Assembly: GCA_026182355.1 (NCBI GenBank)
Contig: JAPFBL010000035.1
Span: 868,001-932,000 of the forward strand
DNA from: Hermatobates lingyangjiaoensis
Lineage: Eukaryota; Arthropoda; Insecta; Hemiptera; Hermatobatidae
Direction: 5' to 3'
DNA length: 64,000 nt
Below, in pieces: positions 1-10,750 of this stretch (position 1 is its first letter; the number at the start of each line of letters is the position of its first letter). The notes beneath the pieces are model-generated. The model saw only the letters and a program-made list of their open reading frames with translations, did no database searches and was not told where the DNA came from. Both the position numbers and the translations under genes were made by a program.

Positions 1-1560
1 GTATTAAACATACATTTGACCCTTGACCGATAACAAACATAAAGTGTTATCGTGTGATTATTTTGTAATCGTTGGCATAAAAAGACATAAGAAGTATACT
101 TAACTAGACACATGTTTCTTTTGTAATCTATATAGATAATATATGAGATAATATCTAGTGAGAAAATGGAGACAGTTTGAAGCGGGAATCGGTTAAAGAC
201 CTGCACGATTAATCACACTCTATCTCGCTCTTTCTCATTCTCTCTCCCTCATGGAATAATCCTATTACCGCAATCTCTAACCCTCGTGAACCGACCTCTA
301 CAGGTCCCACGTAATCGCATTGATTGCTTATTGCACTGGTAACGCTCCTGGCTTCATATCCTTCGAATAAATTGCTTTAAAATAACCCACTTCACTTCAA
401 GATTTTGGTGTAATTTGAAAATATTCTACATTCAAACTAACATTTAGGTATTTCTTCAATATTTACATGTTTAAAGTATTGAGAAATTAATGTCATATTA
501 ACTAGCGCAATTAATAATTAGTAATGCTGTGCTTTTTAAATTTTATTTGTCAATTATCATAAATGTTAAAATTTCCATCATCCAAATGTTAAAATGGAGA
601 TCTTCATCGAATAAAATATATTAATGTAATAACAGAATAAAAAAGATATTACTTCCAAGTGGAACCATACAAAACTAGTAAATCAATCTTCCAAAACACA
701 TTGGAAAAACCTGGAGTGATCTGCACACGACTTTACTATAATGTTCTTCATAAATATTATACATAAGCGAATGTATTATCAAAATCATTCACATTTATTT
801 TGATATTACCATGTCAATTTTAATAATTTAACATTAAATTTGATCTCATTGATAGAAGAATGTATAACATATAGTGATAACATATAGAATCAAAAGACAA
901 TATTTGTCGTTTTCGGTCTAATATTTCTACATAAAATATTCAAAATTCAGTAATTTTTCTTCAGCAATTAAGATATAAATATATGAATTTTAATTTTTTT
1001 ATAACTACTAGAAAAGCGGGTTATAGTTATTACTTGTTTTGATAAAAAAAATGGGACAATGTTCAATTCCTTGCTTCAATATTACCCAAAAACTAATGGT
1101 TCCTTTTTACCGCAGAATGATATATGGTATATATTTGAAAAATGTCGTAAGGACTAACTGAAAGAAGATACAAATAAATTATTTAAACGTATTTAGTAGC
1201 CACTGACTCATCCACAGGCAGGCAGATATTACCAAAAATTAATTTAATAGGCATCTAAATGTGTAAATGTACTTTTAAAGAAAAACTTTCCGTTCAACAC
1301 TATACTTCATAGTAACTGACTAAGAAATCTGCTATGCGACGCCGTACAATATTCATTAACATCGCAATAAATACAAATACATCTACGGAGATCAAAAAAA
1401 TGAATTAATTTTTCCCCAGAATCGTAATTAGAAATTATTGTATGTAATAAATAAACTATTAGAAACAATTATCACTTTGCTATCATGTATTATACAATAA
1501 AAAAATCCATTATCTTATTATGAATGGTTTGTTATATATACACTTACTATATTTATATAT
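1..1560. other. AT-rich non-coding stretch
   Basis: No convincing coding segment or recognisable repeat. 180-360 is somewhat GC-richer with CT-rich runs but matches nothing I know. Confidence 0.6.
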
Positions 1561-1566
1561 AAAGAT

Positions 1567-1720
1567 CTAAACCACAGTAGAAATCAGAACAATGACAGAT
1601 CTTTCAATCAAGAGTGTTCCTCGTCAGAGTCCAGAATGATGCTCTGAAGAGGACCACTAGTTTTGGTTGAAAGATCTTAGTAACTTACTTCTCTGATTTC
1701 TTACTGTAGTTTAGATGTTG
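1567..1720. repeat. Foldback with two opposed family C hammerhead motifs
   Basis: Diverged inverted repeat. The left arm has CTAAACCACAGTA...CAGATCTTTCAATC; the right arm has GGTTGAAAGATCTTAG...TACTGTAGTTTAG. Same family as 56934-57111 but older. Confidence 0.75.
1640..1682 (+). ncRNA. Hammerhead-like motif, family C
   Basis: Stem I TGCT/AGTA (one G-T wobble), core CTGAAGA (1644-1650), extra G, stem II GACC/GGTT, GAAA (1669-1672), palindrome AGATCT, T, AGTA. All core positions are present. The opposing minus-strand copy at 1594-1631 has CTGACGA but a damaged cleavage side. Confidence 0.65.
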
Positions 1721-1800
1721 ATTTTTTTTTACATGTTTATTATAAAATGTTGTTATATATATATATATTATTATATTATTATATTATATATATATAATAT

Positions 1801-1940
1801 TGGGTCTCTAACCGTCTCTGAAGCAGTGCGCTTGGTTTCCCTTTCTTATCTCTCCTGAAGACGGTTCAAACCGAAAATTCGAGACTGTAAGTGTGTTCTT
1901 TTGATTTCTCTATGTTTCTTTGTCTATATTGAACTATATA
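1801..1940 (+). mobile_element. PLE 3' leader, family A
   Basis: Starts GGGTCTCTAACCGTCTC, continues TTTCCCTTTCTTATC, the ribozyme motif, then TGTAAGTGTGTTCTTTTG, and ends in (TA)n. The same order occurs at 37556-37690, 57325-57480 and 60100-60240. Confidence 0.75.
1851..1884 (+). ncRNA. Hammerhead-like motif, family A, intact
   Basis: Stem I TCTC (1851-1854)/GAGA (1881-1884); CTGAAGA (1855-1861); extra C; stem II GGTT/AACC; GAAA (1873-1876); self-complementary AATT; cleavage-site-type C1880 after TT. Every conserved core base except the extra base is standard. Confidence 0.72.
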
Positions 1941-1960
1941 TATATATATATATATATATG

Positions 1961-1999
<39 letters not shown>
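1937..1999. repeat. Compound (TA)n / (TG)n microsatellite
   Basis: About 11 TA units followed by about 20 TG units. Confidence 0.95.
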
Positions 2000-2000
<1 letters not shown>

Positions 2001-2039
2001 TACTAAATAATCACAATAAACACGTGATGGAAACTAATG

Positions 2040-2155
2040 AAAGTAAAAGCCACAAGGAAAAATAAAATCACACAGAAAATATATGCTCTTAACATATATT
2101 AGAGCATATATTTTGTGTTTTTTATTTTTCCTTGTGATCACTTTAAAGCTGGTCT
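2040..2155. repeat. Short foldback repeat
   Basis: AAGCCACAAGGAAAAATAAA is mirrored by TTTATTTTTCCTTGTG, with ATATATGCTCT/AGAGCATATAT inside. It has no hammerhead core; similar in style to the PLE foldbacks but unclassified. Confidence 0.7.
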
Positions 2156-3190
2156 ACTCCAATTTCCTAACAACTCTGCGGTGGGCTAGTGTTAAATGCC
2201 ATATCTGTTGTGCAGGATACATATTACTTTATCATAAGCAGATGTAAAAAAGAAATCACAATTTTCAGACGAAAAACGAAACTTTATAATGTGACACAAA
2301 ATGTGACAAAACAACAGTTACAGTGAAAAAACAGTACTCACAAGAATTAAAATGCGAACGAAAGTAACTGTGCATTTCTACAGCTAGTAAACCTCACTTA
2401 GACTATTAGAAAAAAATATCCATCATTTGTCAGTATAAATTATAAAGTAATTAAATAAATGTCCTTGAATAATTCCAAAATTGAACTAATAATTTAAATT
2501 AATAGACATTTTCTCAAGAAGAAAATGTGAAATCATTTGTTATTGTCCATTTACTTTGGAAACTAACCATAGAGTTACCACATTAAACTACACAGTGGTT
2601 TTACAGTTACAGTGCTCCTAAAAGAAATATTTGTTTTATATAAATAAATTCATAAACAAATAGTAATATTATTGAAAACTGATATAATTATAACAATTTA
2701 AATCATTATAAAATACCATTTAAATATAATGAATTGGAGAAATTATACAAAAAGATATTGATATAGTTATAAAGTTACAATAATAATCAGCAAATAAGTG
2801 CTACTCGTTTGTTACTGTAACTGAATGCATGGTTTTTGAATTAATCATAATAATTTTCAATTTGTCCTTCAAAAGAAAATTGATCAGTGATTGCTGATTT
2901 TTTTTTCTTAAACAAATGTTGTTTAGTACTAAATAACAACAAATGTCTTGATGTAACTAAAGTTAGACGATATCCATTTACTTTTTAATGTTTCTTCATA
3001 TTACCGTGTTCAAAATGAAAATATATTATTTATCATAAATAAATCAAATTACATATTTCCTCTTGACATGCTTTCCGTATCCTATTTAGCAAAATTATTA
3101 ACTATTAATTTAAAAAACAAGAAAAATTTTTAAACAACATGAATATTTTTAGGAATACTAAACGTAAAACTGAACATAAAGTAAAGATTA
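2156..3190. other. AT-rich non-coding stretch
   Basis: No supported gene or repeat. It ends at a (CA)n/(TA)n tract (3227-3300) that carries the left PLE arm. Confidence 0.6.
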
Positions 3191-3227
3191 CAAATCAAAT
3201 GATTCTTCTTTGGATTGTGCATTTATA

Positions 3228-3303
<76 letters not shown>

Positions 3304-3486
3304 AATTGAAATGTGCAGCAGCCTCTGCATTGACAACCTTTTTACTGATAGCCTCTATTTTTCGTACAATCGTCCTTTGCTCTAGAGGTAATTTCCATAA
3401 GTAGTTGGCCAACGACATGTAGACAAACAAGGTAAACAACTGATAAAACTAAATGACTATATTGAGAACACGATGCACTAAAAAAT

Positions 3487-3524
3487 CACAAGCTTTCGAC
3501 CATGCATTGGTCATCTTCAGGTTT
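3487..3524 (-). ncRNA. Hammerhead-like motif, family B (mirror copy)
   Basis: Reverse-complement copy of the motif at 4178-4216 in the left arm, with the same CTGAAGA, GACC/GGTC, GAAA and AGCT elements. Confidence 0.65.
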
Positions 3525-3686
3525 AAAATATGTTAAAACTATGTATAATATCAATAATAAATAATAAATGAATCTCTAACACTAAACAAAACAGGTGTAA
3601 CAAAAATATAAAGGGAGAGAATAAAGTACATGAAAGTAAGACAATCAAAAAAGGAAGAAGGTTATAGTAGGGTTGTAACAACAATC

Positions 3687-4004
3687 AGGTATATTGGGAT
3701 GACTGCAACGAAGCTCTCAAGGCGCTTGACAATGCACCTTTCAGCAGGAGCCCCCAAGAAACACACCGAGGAAGCACATGGTATCAAGCTCACAAGAGGC
3801 ATGTTAGTTCAAGGGACTGTAGTACTGCAATATAACACTGACAATGATCGATTAGCCATTTTGGAAGCCCTACACATCAAAGATAACAATCCGAGCCTGA
3901 ACATCCAAAATCATGAACTCAATGTTATACCAAGCAGCGCCACTTTTGATAGCAGTTACAAATTTGTTGGAGATCTCGAATCTAGTAGGGTTGGCAACAA
4001 TTGA
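3687..4004 (+). pseudogene. Penelope-like GIY-YIG endonuclease fragment in a foldback loop
   Basis: Starting at the second half motif, the frame reads RYIGMTATKLSRRLTMHLSA, then a His-rich stretch, LTRGMLVQGTVVLQYNTD, RLAILEALHIKDNNPSLNIQ and a short tail to a TGA at 4002-4004. YIGMT, the arginine helix and the Glu in ILEAL match the YIG half and the metal-binding Glu of GIY-YIG nucleases of PLE type. The first half motif (GIY) is missing, so the domain is truncated exactly where the left inverted arm begins. The open frame extends back to 3630, but that part is antisense of the arm and should not be coding. This nuclease differs from the one at 36.8 kb, so at least two PLE lineages are present. 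Confidence 0.82.
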
Positions 4005-4177
4005 GGGTCCGACCTGATTGTTGTTACAACCCTACTATAACCTTCTTCCTTTTTTGATTGTCTTACTTTCATGTACTTTATTCTCTCCCTTTATATTTTT
4101 GTTACACCTGTTTTGTTTAGAGTTAGAGATTCATTTATTATTTATTATTGATATTATACATAGTTTTAACATATTTT

Positions 4178-4216
4178 AAACCTGAAGATGACCAATGCAT
4201 GGTCGAAAGCTTGTGA
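4178..4216 (+). ncRNA. Hammerhead-like motif, family B
   Basis: Core CTGAAGA (4182-4188), one extra T, stem II GACC/GGTC, GAAA (4205-4208), palindromic AGCT at the stem III position, T, then GTG with weak stem I pairing to AAAC. Confidence 0.65.
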
Positions 4217-4283
4217 TTTTTTAGTGTATCGTGTTCTCAATATAGTCATTTAGTTTTATCAGTTGTTTACCTTGTTTGTCTAC

Positions 4284-4439
4284 ATGTCGTTGGCCAACTA
4301 CTTATGGAAATTACCTCTAGAGCAAAGGACGATTGTACGAAAAATAGAGGCTATCAGTAAAAAGGTTGTCAATGCAGAGGCTGCTGCACATTTCAATTCA
4401 ATCTGTATCCAAGAAGACCTGCTGCCCACTTATACTAAT
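4284..4439 (+). pseudogene. PLE ORF N-terminal peptide downstream of ribozyme
   Basis: The ATG at 4284 opens about 52 codons: MSLANYLWKLPLEQRTIVRK, IEAISKKVVNAEAAAHFN, SICIQEDLLPTYTN, then the frame runs into TA repeats (IYIYI). Its mirror image lies in 3304-3418 on the minus strand. The pattern recurs at 38111 and as shorter pieces elsewhere, so it is a conserved coding segment and not a chance frame. I infer it is the beginning of the PLE protein, repeated in the terminal module. Confidence 0.65.
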
Positions 4440-4443
4440 ATAT

Positions 4444-4489
<46 letters not shown>

Positions 4490-4511
4490 TGATCAGACTA
4501 ATTCGAAAGTT

Positions 4512-4589
4512 ACTCTGAGAGCTTCAGAAGAAGCACTTATTAGTCTTCTGGGCGGTAGATCGGCTCCTGGGCTTAACCTCAATCGTTGA
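4512..4589 (+). pseudogene. PLE endonuclease C-terminal remnant
   Basis: 26 codons including the stop: TLRASEEALISLLGGRSAPG then LNLNR and TGA. It aligns with the C-terminus ASEEAHIWLLNALSAPGLNL at 37.2 kb. The copy is 5'-truncated next to (TA)n and continues into its own 3' leader (4590-4880). Confidence 0.8.
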
Positions 4590-4895
4590 TTTTTTTTTAT
4601 TATTTTTTTTATTTTTTTTTTAAAGTTGTTATCAGCTTTTAATTTTATTTTAGTTCAATGTTTTCATTTTTTAATTTTTATTTGGCTTTTATCTCTTTAT
4701 CTTCCCTGTCTACCTTTCCTCCGAAAGTTGGCTACACTGTTTGAGTGCTTCAGTTCGAACGTCAAGTCAGTCGTTATCAGCCTTTGGAGCGATTCACTTC
4801 TTTTCCTGAAGACGAGGACATCGAAATATAGTAGTGAGTTCAGTGGTTTCCTTTCTATGTGTTCTTTTTTTAAATTCTAGTTTATATATAATATA
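4590..4895 (+). mobile_element. PLE 3' leader, family D
   Basis: T-rich leader after the nuclease stop codon, with a family D hammerhead-like motif, ending near a short (TA) tract. The open frame across 4626-4880 looks like chance. Confidence 0.7.
4803..4838 (+). ncRNA. Hammerhead-like motif, family D
   Basis: CTGAAGA (4806-4812), C, weak stem II GAGGACATC, GAAA (4823-4826), TATAGTAG, T, GAG pairing with upstream TTC (one wobble). Stem II is only two sure pairs. Confidence 0.5.
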
Positions 4896-4899
4896 TGGT

Positions 4900-5400
4900 A
4901 TATGTCCTCGGAATACATTTTTGAGATGGTTTTATGATTTCTAAATATTTCTGTTCAATTTGTGACCACACGTTAGGTCTCAGGGTTTAACGAAAAAATT
5001 ATTAATTTCGATTAAGCCTAGGCTTTGCTGAAAAGAAAAACTGATAGTGGGAATATGAAAAGTACACATTATCCTGCATTATATTAAAAGAAAAACCCTT
5101 TACCCGCTCATTATGTCAACACTTTTTGCAGTCTTTTAGTAATTAAGCAAAATTGAAATTTTTCATTTAATGCCATCACTATATTAATATGGTTAAGAAA
5201 AATTTCATAAGTTTTAATATTAGTAAAAGATAAAAAGAGTAACTTAACTGCCATAACTATTTTGACAGAGTTTATTTACCACATTATTACACCTATATCT
5301 TTAAAATAAATCGAAATGGTGTGTTCAGGCAAATTTCGATCAACATTATGAAGCGTTAATTGAAATATAGTTATTTTATCTACGTAATATAATGTAAAAA
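4900..5400. other. AT-rich non-coding stretch
   Basis: Nothing recognised; no frame with family resemblance. Confidence 0.6.
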
Positions 5401-5602
5401 GATATCACATAAACACGTGAAATAACAATCAATGATCAAACAACAATATGAAATGGCAAAAGAAGACTAAGGTCTTTTAACCGTAACAAGCGTTCTTCGT
5501 CAGAGTCTTCGTCAGTTGGGTTTTTGACTCTGACGAAGACTGATTGTTACAGTTGAAAGATCTTAGTCTTGTTTTCTCATTTCATATTGTGGTTTGATCA
5601 GT
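5401..5602. repeat. Family C foldback
   Basis: Arms GATCAAACAACAATATGAAA and TTTCATATTGTGGTTTGATC surround opposed hammerhead motifs. The left side extends into ATCACATAAACACGTGAAAT, the outer sequence shared by the family. It is flanked by (TA)n on the right. Confidence 0.85.
5526..5568 (+). ncRNA. Hammerhead-like motif, family C, intact
   Basis: Stem I GACT (5526-5529)/AGTC (5565-5568); CTGACGA (5530-5536); extra A; stem II GACTG/CAGTT; GAAA (5555-5558); palindrome AGATCT; T at the cleavage position. The mirror motif near 5468-5507 is degenerate. Confidence 0.72.
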
Positions 5603-5630
5603 AATATAATATAATATATATATATATTAT

Positions 5631-5722
5631 ATAAAAAGATTTCACATAAACACATGAAACAACAATCAATGATCAAACCACAATAAGAGTCTTGTTTTCC
5701 CATTTCTTATTGTGGTTTGATC
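5631..5722. repeat. Family C foldback lacking the ribozyme centre
   Basis: The same outer arms meet directly (CCACAATAAG then AGTCTTGTTTTCCC), so the centre including both hammerhead motifs has been deleted. A similar centre-deleted copy lies at 29101-29212. Confidence 0.8.
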
Positions 5723-5760
5723 ATATATATATATATATATATATATAATACTTGTAACTG

Positions 5761-5811
<51 letters not shown>

Positions 5812-5812
<1 letters not shown>

Positions 5813-5938
5813 GTAGACGGCAGCTTCCGCATTTACGACTTTTGTTTTTAATAATTTTAATTTTAAAAGTCGTAAATGCGGAAGCTGCCGTCTACTTTAA
5901 TAAAATATGTTTACAAGAAAATCTGCTGCCAATATACA

Positions 5939-5945
<7 letters not shown>
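5812..5945 (+). repeat. Palindrome of the PLE N-terminal peptide
   Basis: The right half encodes KVVNAEAAVYFNKICLQENL then LPIYTN before (TA)n. The left half (5812-5842) is its reverse complement with a short AT spacer. Same peptide block as at 4284. Confidence 0.75.
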
Positions 5946-5993
<48 letters not shown>

Positions 5994-6024
5994 CTATAAA
6001 TAACAGATTCAATAATATATCGAC

Positions 6025-6262
6025 CGTTTGATAGAATAGGTATGTTCTCTAATCGGGATTCGGACAATTTTCTAGGTTAAAAAATCAAACTCTCGTTGCC
6101 AACGTTTCGGTTTTATTTAAAACATTTTTCATATGCAGAAGTAAGAATTTTTTAACTAAGAAAATGAAATTTACATTATTTAAAGGAACAACAATGCTAA
6201 CCTGACAAAACCTTCTAGTAGACCGAAAATTGACCGAATCCCGATTAGAGAACATACCTACA
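6025..6262. repeat. Foldback family G
   Basis: Outer arms TAGGTATGTTCTCTAATCGG and CCGATTAGAGAACATACCTA. The inside carries a damaged hammerhead-like core on the minus strand (TGAAAAA...GAAACGTT). Related CCGA(G)TCCCGAT ends recur at 20640-20830 and 40810-40945. Confidence 0.75.
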
Positions 6263-6299
6263 ACTATAAATATATATTATATAGTTACAATTAGAAAAA

Positions 6300-6460
6300 A
6301 CAAAAGAAGAAACGAACACTCATGATTTTAAATCATTTCGGCTTTCTTGCCGTCTTCAGGAGAGGACATAAAGAAAAAGAAGGAGAAACACGGGAGTGAA
6401 GACGCGAAAGCATCCACGGACCGACAATATAAATACAACGACACAAAGTCATGTATAAAT
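6300..6460 (-). mobile_element. PLE 3' leader, family A variant
   Basis: In reverse it reads the CT-rich leader, TCTCCTGAAGACGGC, GCCGAAATGATTT, then GAGTGTTCGTTTC. The motif at 6319-6364 has core CTGAAGA, extra C, stem II GGC/GCC, GAAA, and an internal 6-bp hairpin (TGATTT/AAATCA) in place of the palindrome. Stem I is CTC/GAG. Confidence 0.65.
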
Positions 6461-6469
6461 ATAATATAT

Positions 6470-6743
6470 ATATATGAGCCGTTTATTTTGAAAGTGGCCT
6501 AATTCCATTTTCCAAAAAAATTTAGCTAGCTATTTAAATAATTACATTTTTACGTTATCTTTACCTTTTGCAGCAAATTGTACAAAATTTATTTAAAATT
6601 ACTAAGTTTTTTTATAACAAAAATTAGTTGATAAATAAAATGACAATATTTTTAAATTTTGTAAAACGCAAACCCTTAAATATCTCGATTTTAACATAAA
6701 TGGAATTAGGCCACTTTCAAAATAAGCGGCTCATATATATATA
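6470..6743. mobile_element. MITE with ~42-bp terminal inverted repeats
   Basis: Termini ATGAGCCGTTTATTTTGAAA and AGTGGCCTAATTCCAT are mirrored at 6700-6743. The AT-rich interior of about 190 bp has no coding capacity. It is flanked by TA tracts, so a TA target duplication (Tc1/mariner style) is plausible but cannot be proved within TA repeats. A partial terminus repeats at 6751-6767. Confidence 0.82.
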
Positions 6744-6779
6744 TATATATATGAGCCGCTTATTTTATATATATATATA

Positions 6780-9480
6780 TATATATATATGAAGTTATAA
6801 AATATTACTAATATAGGTAACCAGTAATTTCTGCAGGAAGAAGTATTGATTCCATCGGTTTATATTTTAACTCCATGGTCAAAATAGTAGTAATATTCTA
6901 TTCTTTTTTGGATCATTTGCACTGTAATGCTGAAGTGAATACAAGTACATACATATCAACAAGAATATTTGGTTACCTATTCTGTAAATATTTGGAATTA
7001 TAGAAATAAATTGTAAAATGTATCATTTCAAGTCAGAATTGGATAGATATAATTTGTTTGTCTTATACTACTCTACGTAAGGCTTTATAGTTGCCAAAAA
7101 ATGAATAATCAGTCTGAATAATGTTATAATCATCGCCATCATTAGCGTAATAGCCTTTTCTAGTAAGCCTGGAACTATTTATTATATTTTATCACTTTTT
7201 AAAATAATGCCAGCCATATTTGAAAAAATCATATTCACAAAAGCAGATTTTTTTGAAAGATTAACTAAAGAAATGAAATTTATATGAGAATAATTTTTAC
7301 TTTAAAAAATACAACTTTAAAAATTATAATTTAAACACTACTTTATACTTGAAAAATTATTATTTACACTTTATTTTATTTTTTAAAAATTACTTTAAAA
7401 ATTAATATTTTAAGAATAATATTAATAAAGCAAAACTGTTGCCATTGTTGTTCTATTAAGAGTAACGCGTTGGAAGTGCTTTTAAATAATGTTTTAATTA
7501 TTTAAGAGTTTACTCATTCAACTTGATATTTCATAGAATGATAGCTTCAAATAGTAAGTAAGATTTTTGTCTCAACTTATTTGTGTGGTATAATAATAGC
7601 TACTTAAATAGTTTAGTAATAATCGTATATGCAAATAATTAGTTAGTTACTTAGTAATTACTTTCAATAAATATGAAGGGTTCAGTTGAAAATTAGAATT
7701 CTTTTTGGCTAACACTATTGTATATTTGTGCTAAAAAACATTTTGTGTATTAAATATCATGTCACAAACAATTTAAAATGCATATAATGCATTATTTATG
7801 AAGTATAAATATGTGCTTTATTACAGTATACATTTATGTCACAGAATATTTTACAAAAGTATTAAACCTATTTCAATTAGAACTGTATTGGAAATTCAGG
7901 TATTTGTGTTTAATTTATTGATTTCATAGAATTACTCTAATTTAATATTTCTACTTTAGTTATTAGAATTAATCATGTAAGTTAAACGTCATATATATCA
8001 AAAGCATCAATTAAACAAAATATCCTCCTGAAGATACACATATTTATGCTTTAAAAATAACACATATTATTAACATTAACACATATAAATAGCATTATAT
8101 ATTACATATAGGAAGTATATTATGAATTAGATCTCCTAAAAATGGCATAATATTAATTCATCATTCATTATAAATTAAGAAAACTGTAGTTAACTAAGTT
8201 TTATTAAGTAAAATCTTAATTGCATTAAGTTATTAATGAGTAGAGAATTTTGTATTGCGATTATAATAGAAAACAAGAAAGACATTTTATTTAGTAATCG
8301 GTATTGATATGATTAATAATGAACACTGTTTTAAAATTGTAACATTAAATAGGTTTTTACAATTTTATGTTGAGTGTATTGATATTTTTGCTAGTTATTG
8401 ATTAACTAATTACATTTATTTACTATATCATTATTTTAAAATAAATATGTTTAACCTATGTAAGTAAATTACTATAATTTATGATTTAAATCTTAATTAA
8501 ATTAATTTATCATAAATTAAGTTTACTTATATACGTAAAGTAAATTTTAATAAGACCACTCCAGATTTGTTCAATAGCTTTAACTATAGATTACATTTTC
8601 ATTACAACCAGTAAATGATTACAGACACATTATAAAAAAAAATTTTAAGATGTGAACTGTTATTCTTGTTGCTAGAAGGCAGGCCACTTGTATTCAAACT
8701 TATATTGAATGTTTAAAGATCCATCACATTCGAATAATAAATTAATTTAGCTCATTATTATCAGCTGATTATTATATGACTGGAATGAGTTTCATTTCTT
8801 AATTAATGAGTAATGTTGAGTGTAGATTACTTAAATTTTTTGTTATTGTGTACAAATTATGCTTAGTACAATATTTCTGTTTATAGTCATTTCTTCATTT
8901 AGCAAGATTATATTTATGGTACAATCCTTCATAAGTAGCCAAAAATTACTTGTCTAAATGTGCGTATATACTAATATATTAACGATTATAATATATGCAA
9001 AATAGCAATTTTTTATTATCTAAAAAATAACTGGAAACAATCGTAACTGTTTTGGCATAAATTACTATTAAACGTCATTGTTATGGTTTGACATTGACAA
9101 CAACTAGACAGTTGTTCTCCTAATGAAAAGTTATTTATAACATGAATTTCCTAATTTTATGTTAAACTTTTAGGTATGATTCTCACCCACATACACTCAG
9201 CTATCATCAAAGCAATGACTGAAATGGCTTTAAAACACATAAAGATGTTTAAATCCACCAAACTTCTGAAATAACTTTGTCATATCACTATATTTTACTT
9301 ATGCCAAGAAAAATATTGTAGCCTAAACACATTGTTAAATCATTTAGCAATAACTTATATCTGGAAGTAATTTAGAAATAAGATGTTGTATTTTAAATTT
9401 AAATTACAAATATTCTTGTCACTTTCTTATTATTGTAAAGCATAAAGCAATAAAAATAAAATTTGTCACTGAACAGGTTA
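6780..9480. other. Long AT-rich non-coding stretch
   Basis: No gene, no foldback and no hammerhead core seen. A weak match to the TAAGACCACTCCAGATTTG termini (see 50455 and 51625) occurs near 8550. Confidence 0.6.
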
Positions 9481-9596
9481 AAAAGAAAACGATCATGGAG
9501 GGGATAGTAACCCTAGGACGGCGTAAGTGAACTTTTGGACTCTCTGGAGTTCTGTGCCAGCCTGTACCAGTCGTTAATTGCTTTCATCGAAGAAAC

Positions 9597-9629
9597 ATGG
9601 CGAAAACTGAACTGTGGGATTATAACAAG
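9597..9629 (+). CDS. Possible first coding exon (speculative)
   Basis: An ATG in good context (AAACATGG) opens MAKTELWDYNK and runs to AAG|gtaata, a usable 5' splice site. Possible later exons at 11590-11617 and 12240-12308 keep the frame. I do not recognise the peptide, and it would be transcribed opposite to the cyclase. Confidence 0.2.
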
Positions 9630-9639
9630 GTAATATAAA

Positions 9640-10500
9640 TTTCTCATTGTTCATGGATCATATTATTTGATGTATTTATCTCAACACTATCCTTTATGCA
9701 TATAGATAAGTTTAATGGCCAAATTTCTATTATACACAATAAATTAAAAGTTAAATGGAAGTTCCTTTCCTTCTTTACTTCTATTAAGTTATTTATTCTC
9801 TTTGATTTGCAGATGTCAAACAAACATAAAATGTGTTGTTATATTATTTGATTTAAAATAAAGTTCATAGCAAAACTTAAATGTAATTCATTCTGAGGTA
9901 AAATGAGTAAATACAGCACAATTACGAATTGAGCAACTAATGATTTAAATGTAATTGACTATGTAATGAAATAAATAGCTAGGTCGCTTTTTGAGAGTGG
10001 GGTGGGGCCAGATGGGTATGACATCGGTAGCCATTGAAGGAGAGCATCCAAATAGAAGAAAACAATATGATAATTTCAATATTTCATTTTTGGTGAACCA
10101 AGTTTCGGAGAGTCGCCTCACTGAGAAACAGCTGTTAGCCATTTATGACAATACTCATTTAGCAAAATAAAACATATATTTAATTTATTATTGAGAAACT
10201 TATAACCTCTACTCTTTGGTTCAACAGTACAAGCAAACATTAAAGATGAGAAGCGTGTTTCTTCAACACTAACGTAAATCTTCAAAATTTATCTTCTGAT
10301 TTATTTTATTCAAATATCGAAGAAAAATTTAAACCATTTTTTTAAAACACTGTAGTTGTGTTCAATTGATAGATATATTTCCCTCTAGAACTTTATTTTA
10401 CAGTATACTTTATACTGAATAAATATATATATATACCCTGTAATAGCATACTTTAGTATTAAGAATAACAATCACTACTGCCTTTCTTCTGCACTCCACT
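9640..10500. other. AT-rich non-coding stretch
   Basis: Nothing recognised; the minus-strand open frame near 9945-10142 has no family resemblance. Confidence 0.55.
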
Positions 10501-10519
10501 GACTACAGGGATAGTAGTT

Positions 10520-10750
10520 GCAACAGGTCGGGGTGTCAAACACTCGGCCCGCGGAGTCATTTTTGTACAATCAACAACGTGTCTTTACTTATAATTATTT
10601 AATATCAGCATTGACGCTTGTTGTTGGTTAATTTCGGTTGGCATGGTGAGCATGTAGTTTTTAGTTTAATTGGGACGCTGTGGCTGCCTCAAAGGGCCGA
10701 ACGAAAAATCACGGACGATGTCGAACCGTGATGCGATCTAACTGAACATG
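10520..10750. mobile_element. hAT-like transposon terminus (remnant)
   Basis: GGGGTGTCAAACACTCGGCC followed by CGCGG resembles, from memory, the terminal sequence of widespread animal hAT elements (CAGGGGTGTCAAACTC-type ends with GGCCCGCGG). The GC-richer segment extends to about 10740. No transposase frame remains. Confidence 0.45.

Larger units (their letters stand above)
3304..4404. repeat. Large inverted repeat (arms ~385 bp) enclosing the nuclease fragment
   Basis: 3304-3686 is an almost perfect reverse complement of 4016-4404; the spacer is essentially the nuclease fragment. In plus-strand order the right arm is 3' leader, hammerhead motif at 4178-4216, then the start-like peptide MSLANYLWKLPLEQRTIVRK (ATG at 4284), VNAEAAAHFN and LLPTYTN, then (TA)n. 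The left arm carries the same module reversed and breaks into (TA)n earlier, after FNSI. This resembles a PLE whose terminal module flanks it in inverted rather than direct orientation, a layout known for Penelope. Confidence 0.88.

Noticed and set aside
3188..3439. Pair of overlapping frames running through (TA)n/(TG)n (IYIYI and VCVCV runs)
   Set aside because: The low-complexity part is microsatellite; only the MSL...FN segment is meaningful, and it belongs to the PLE module.
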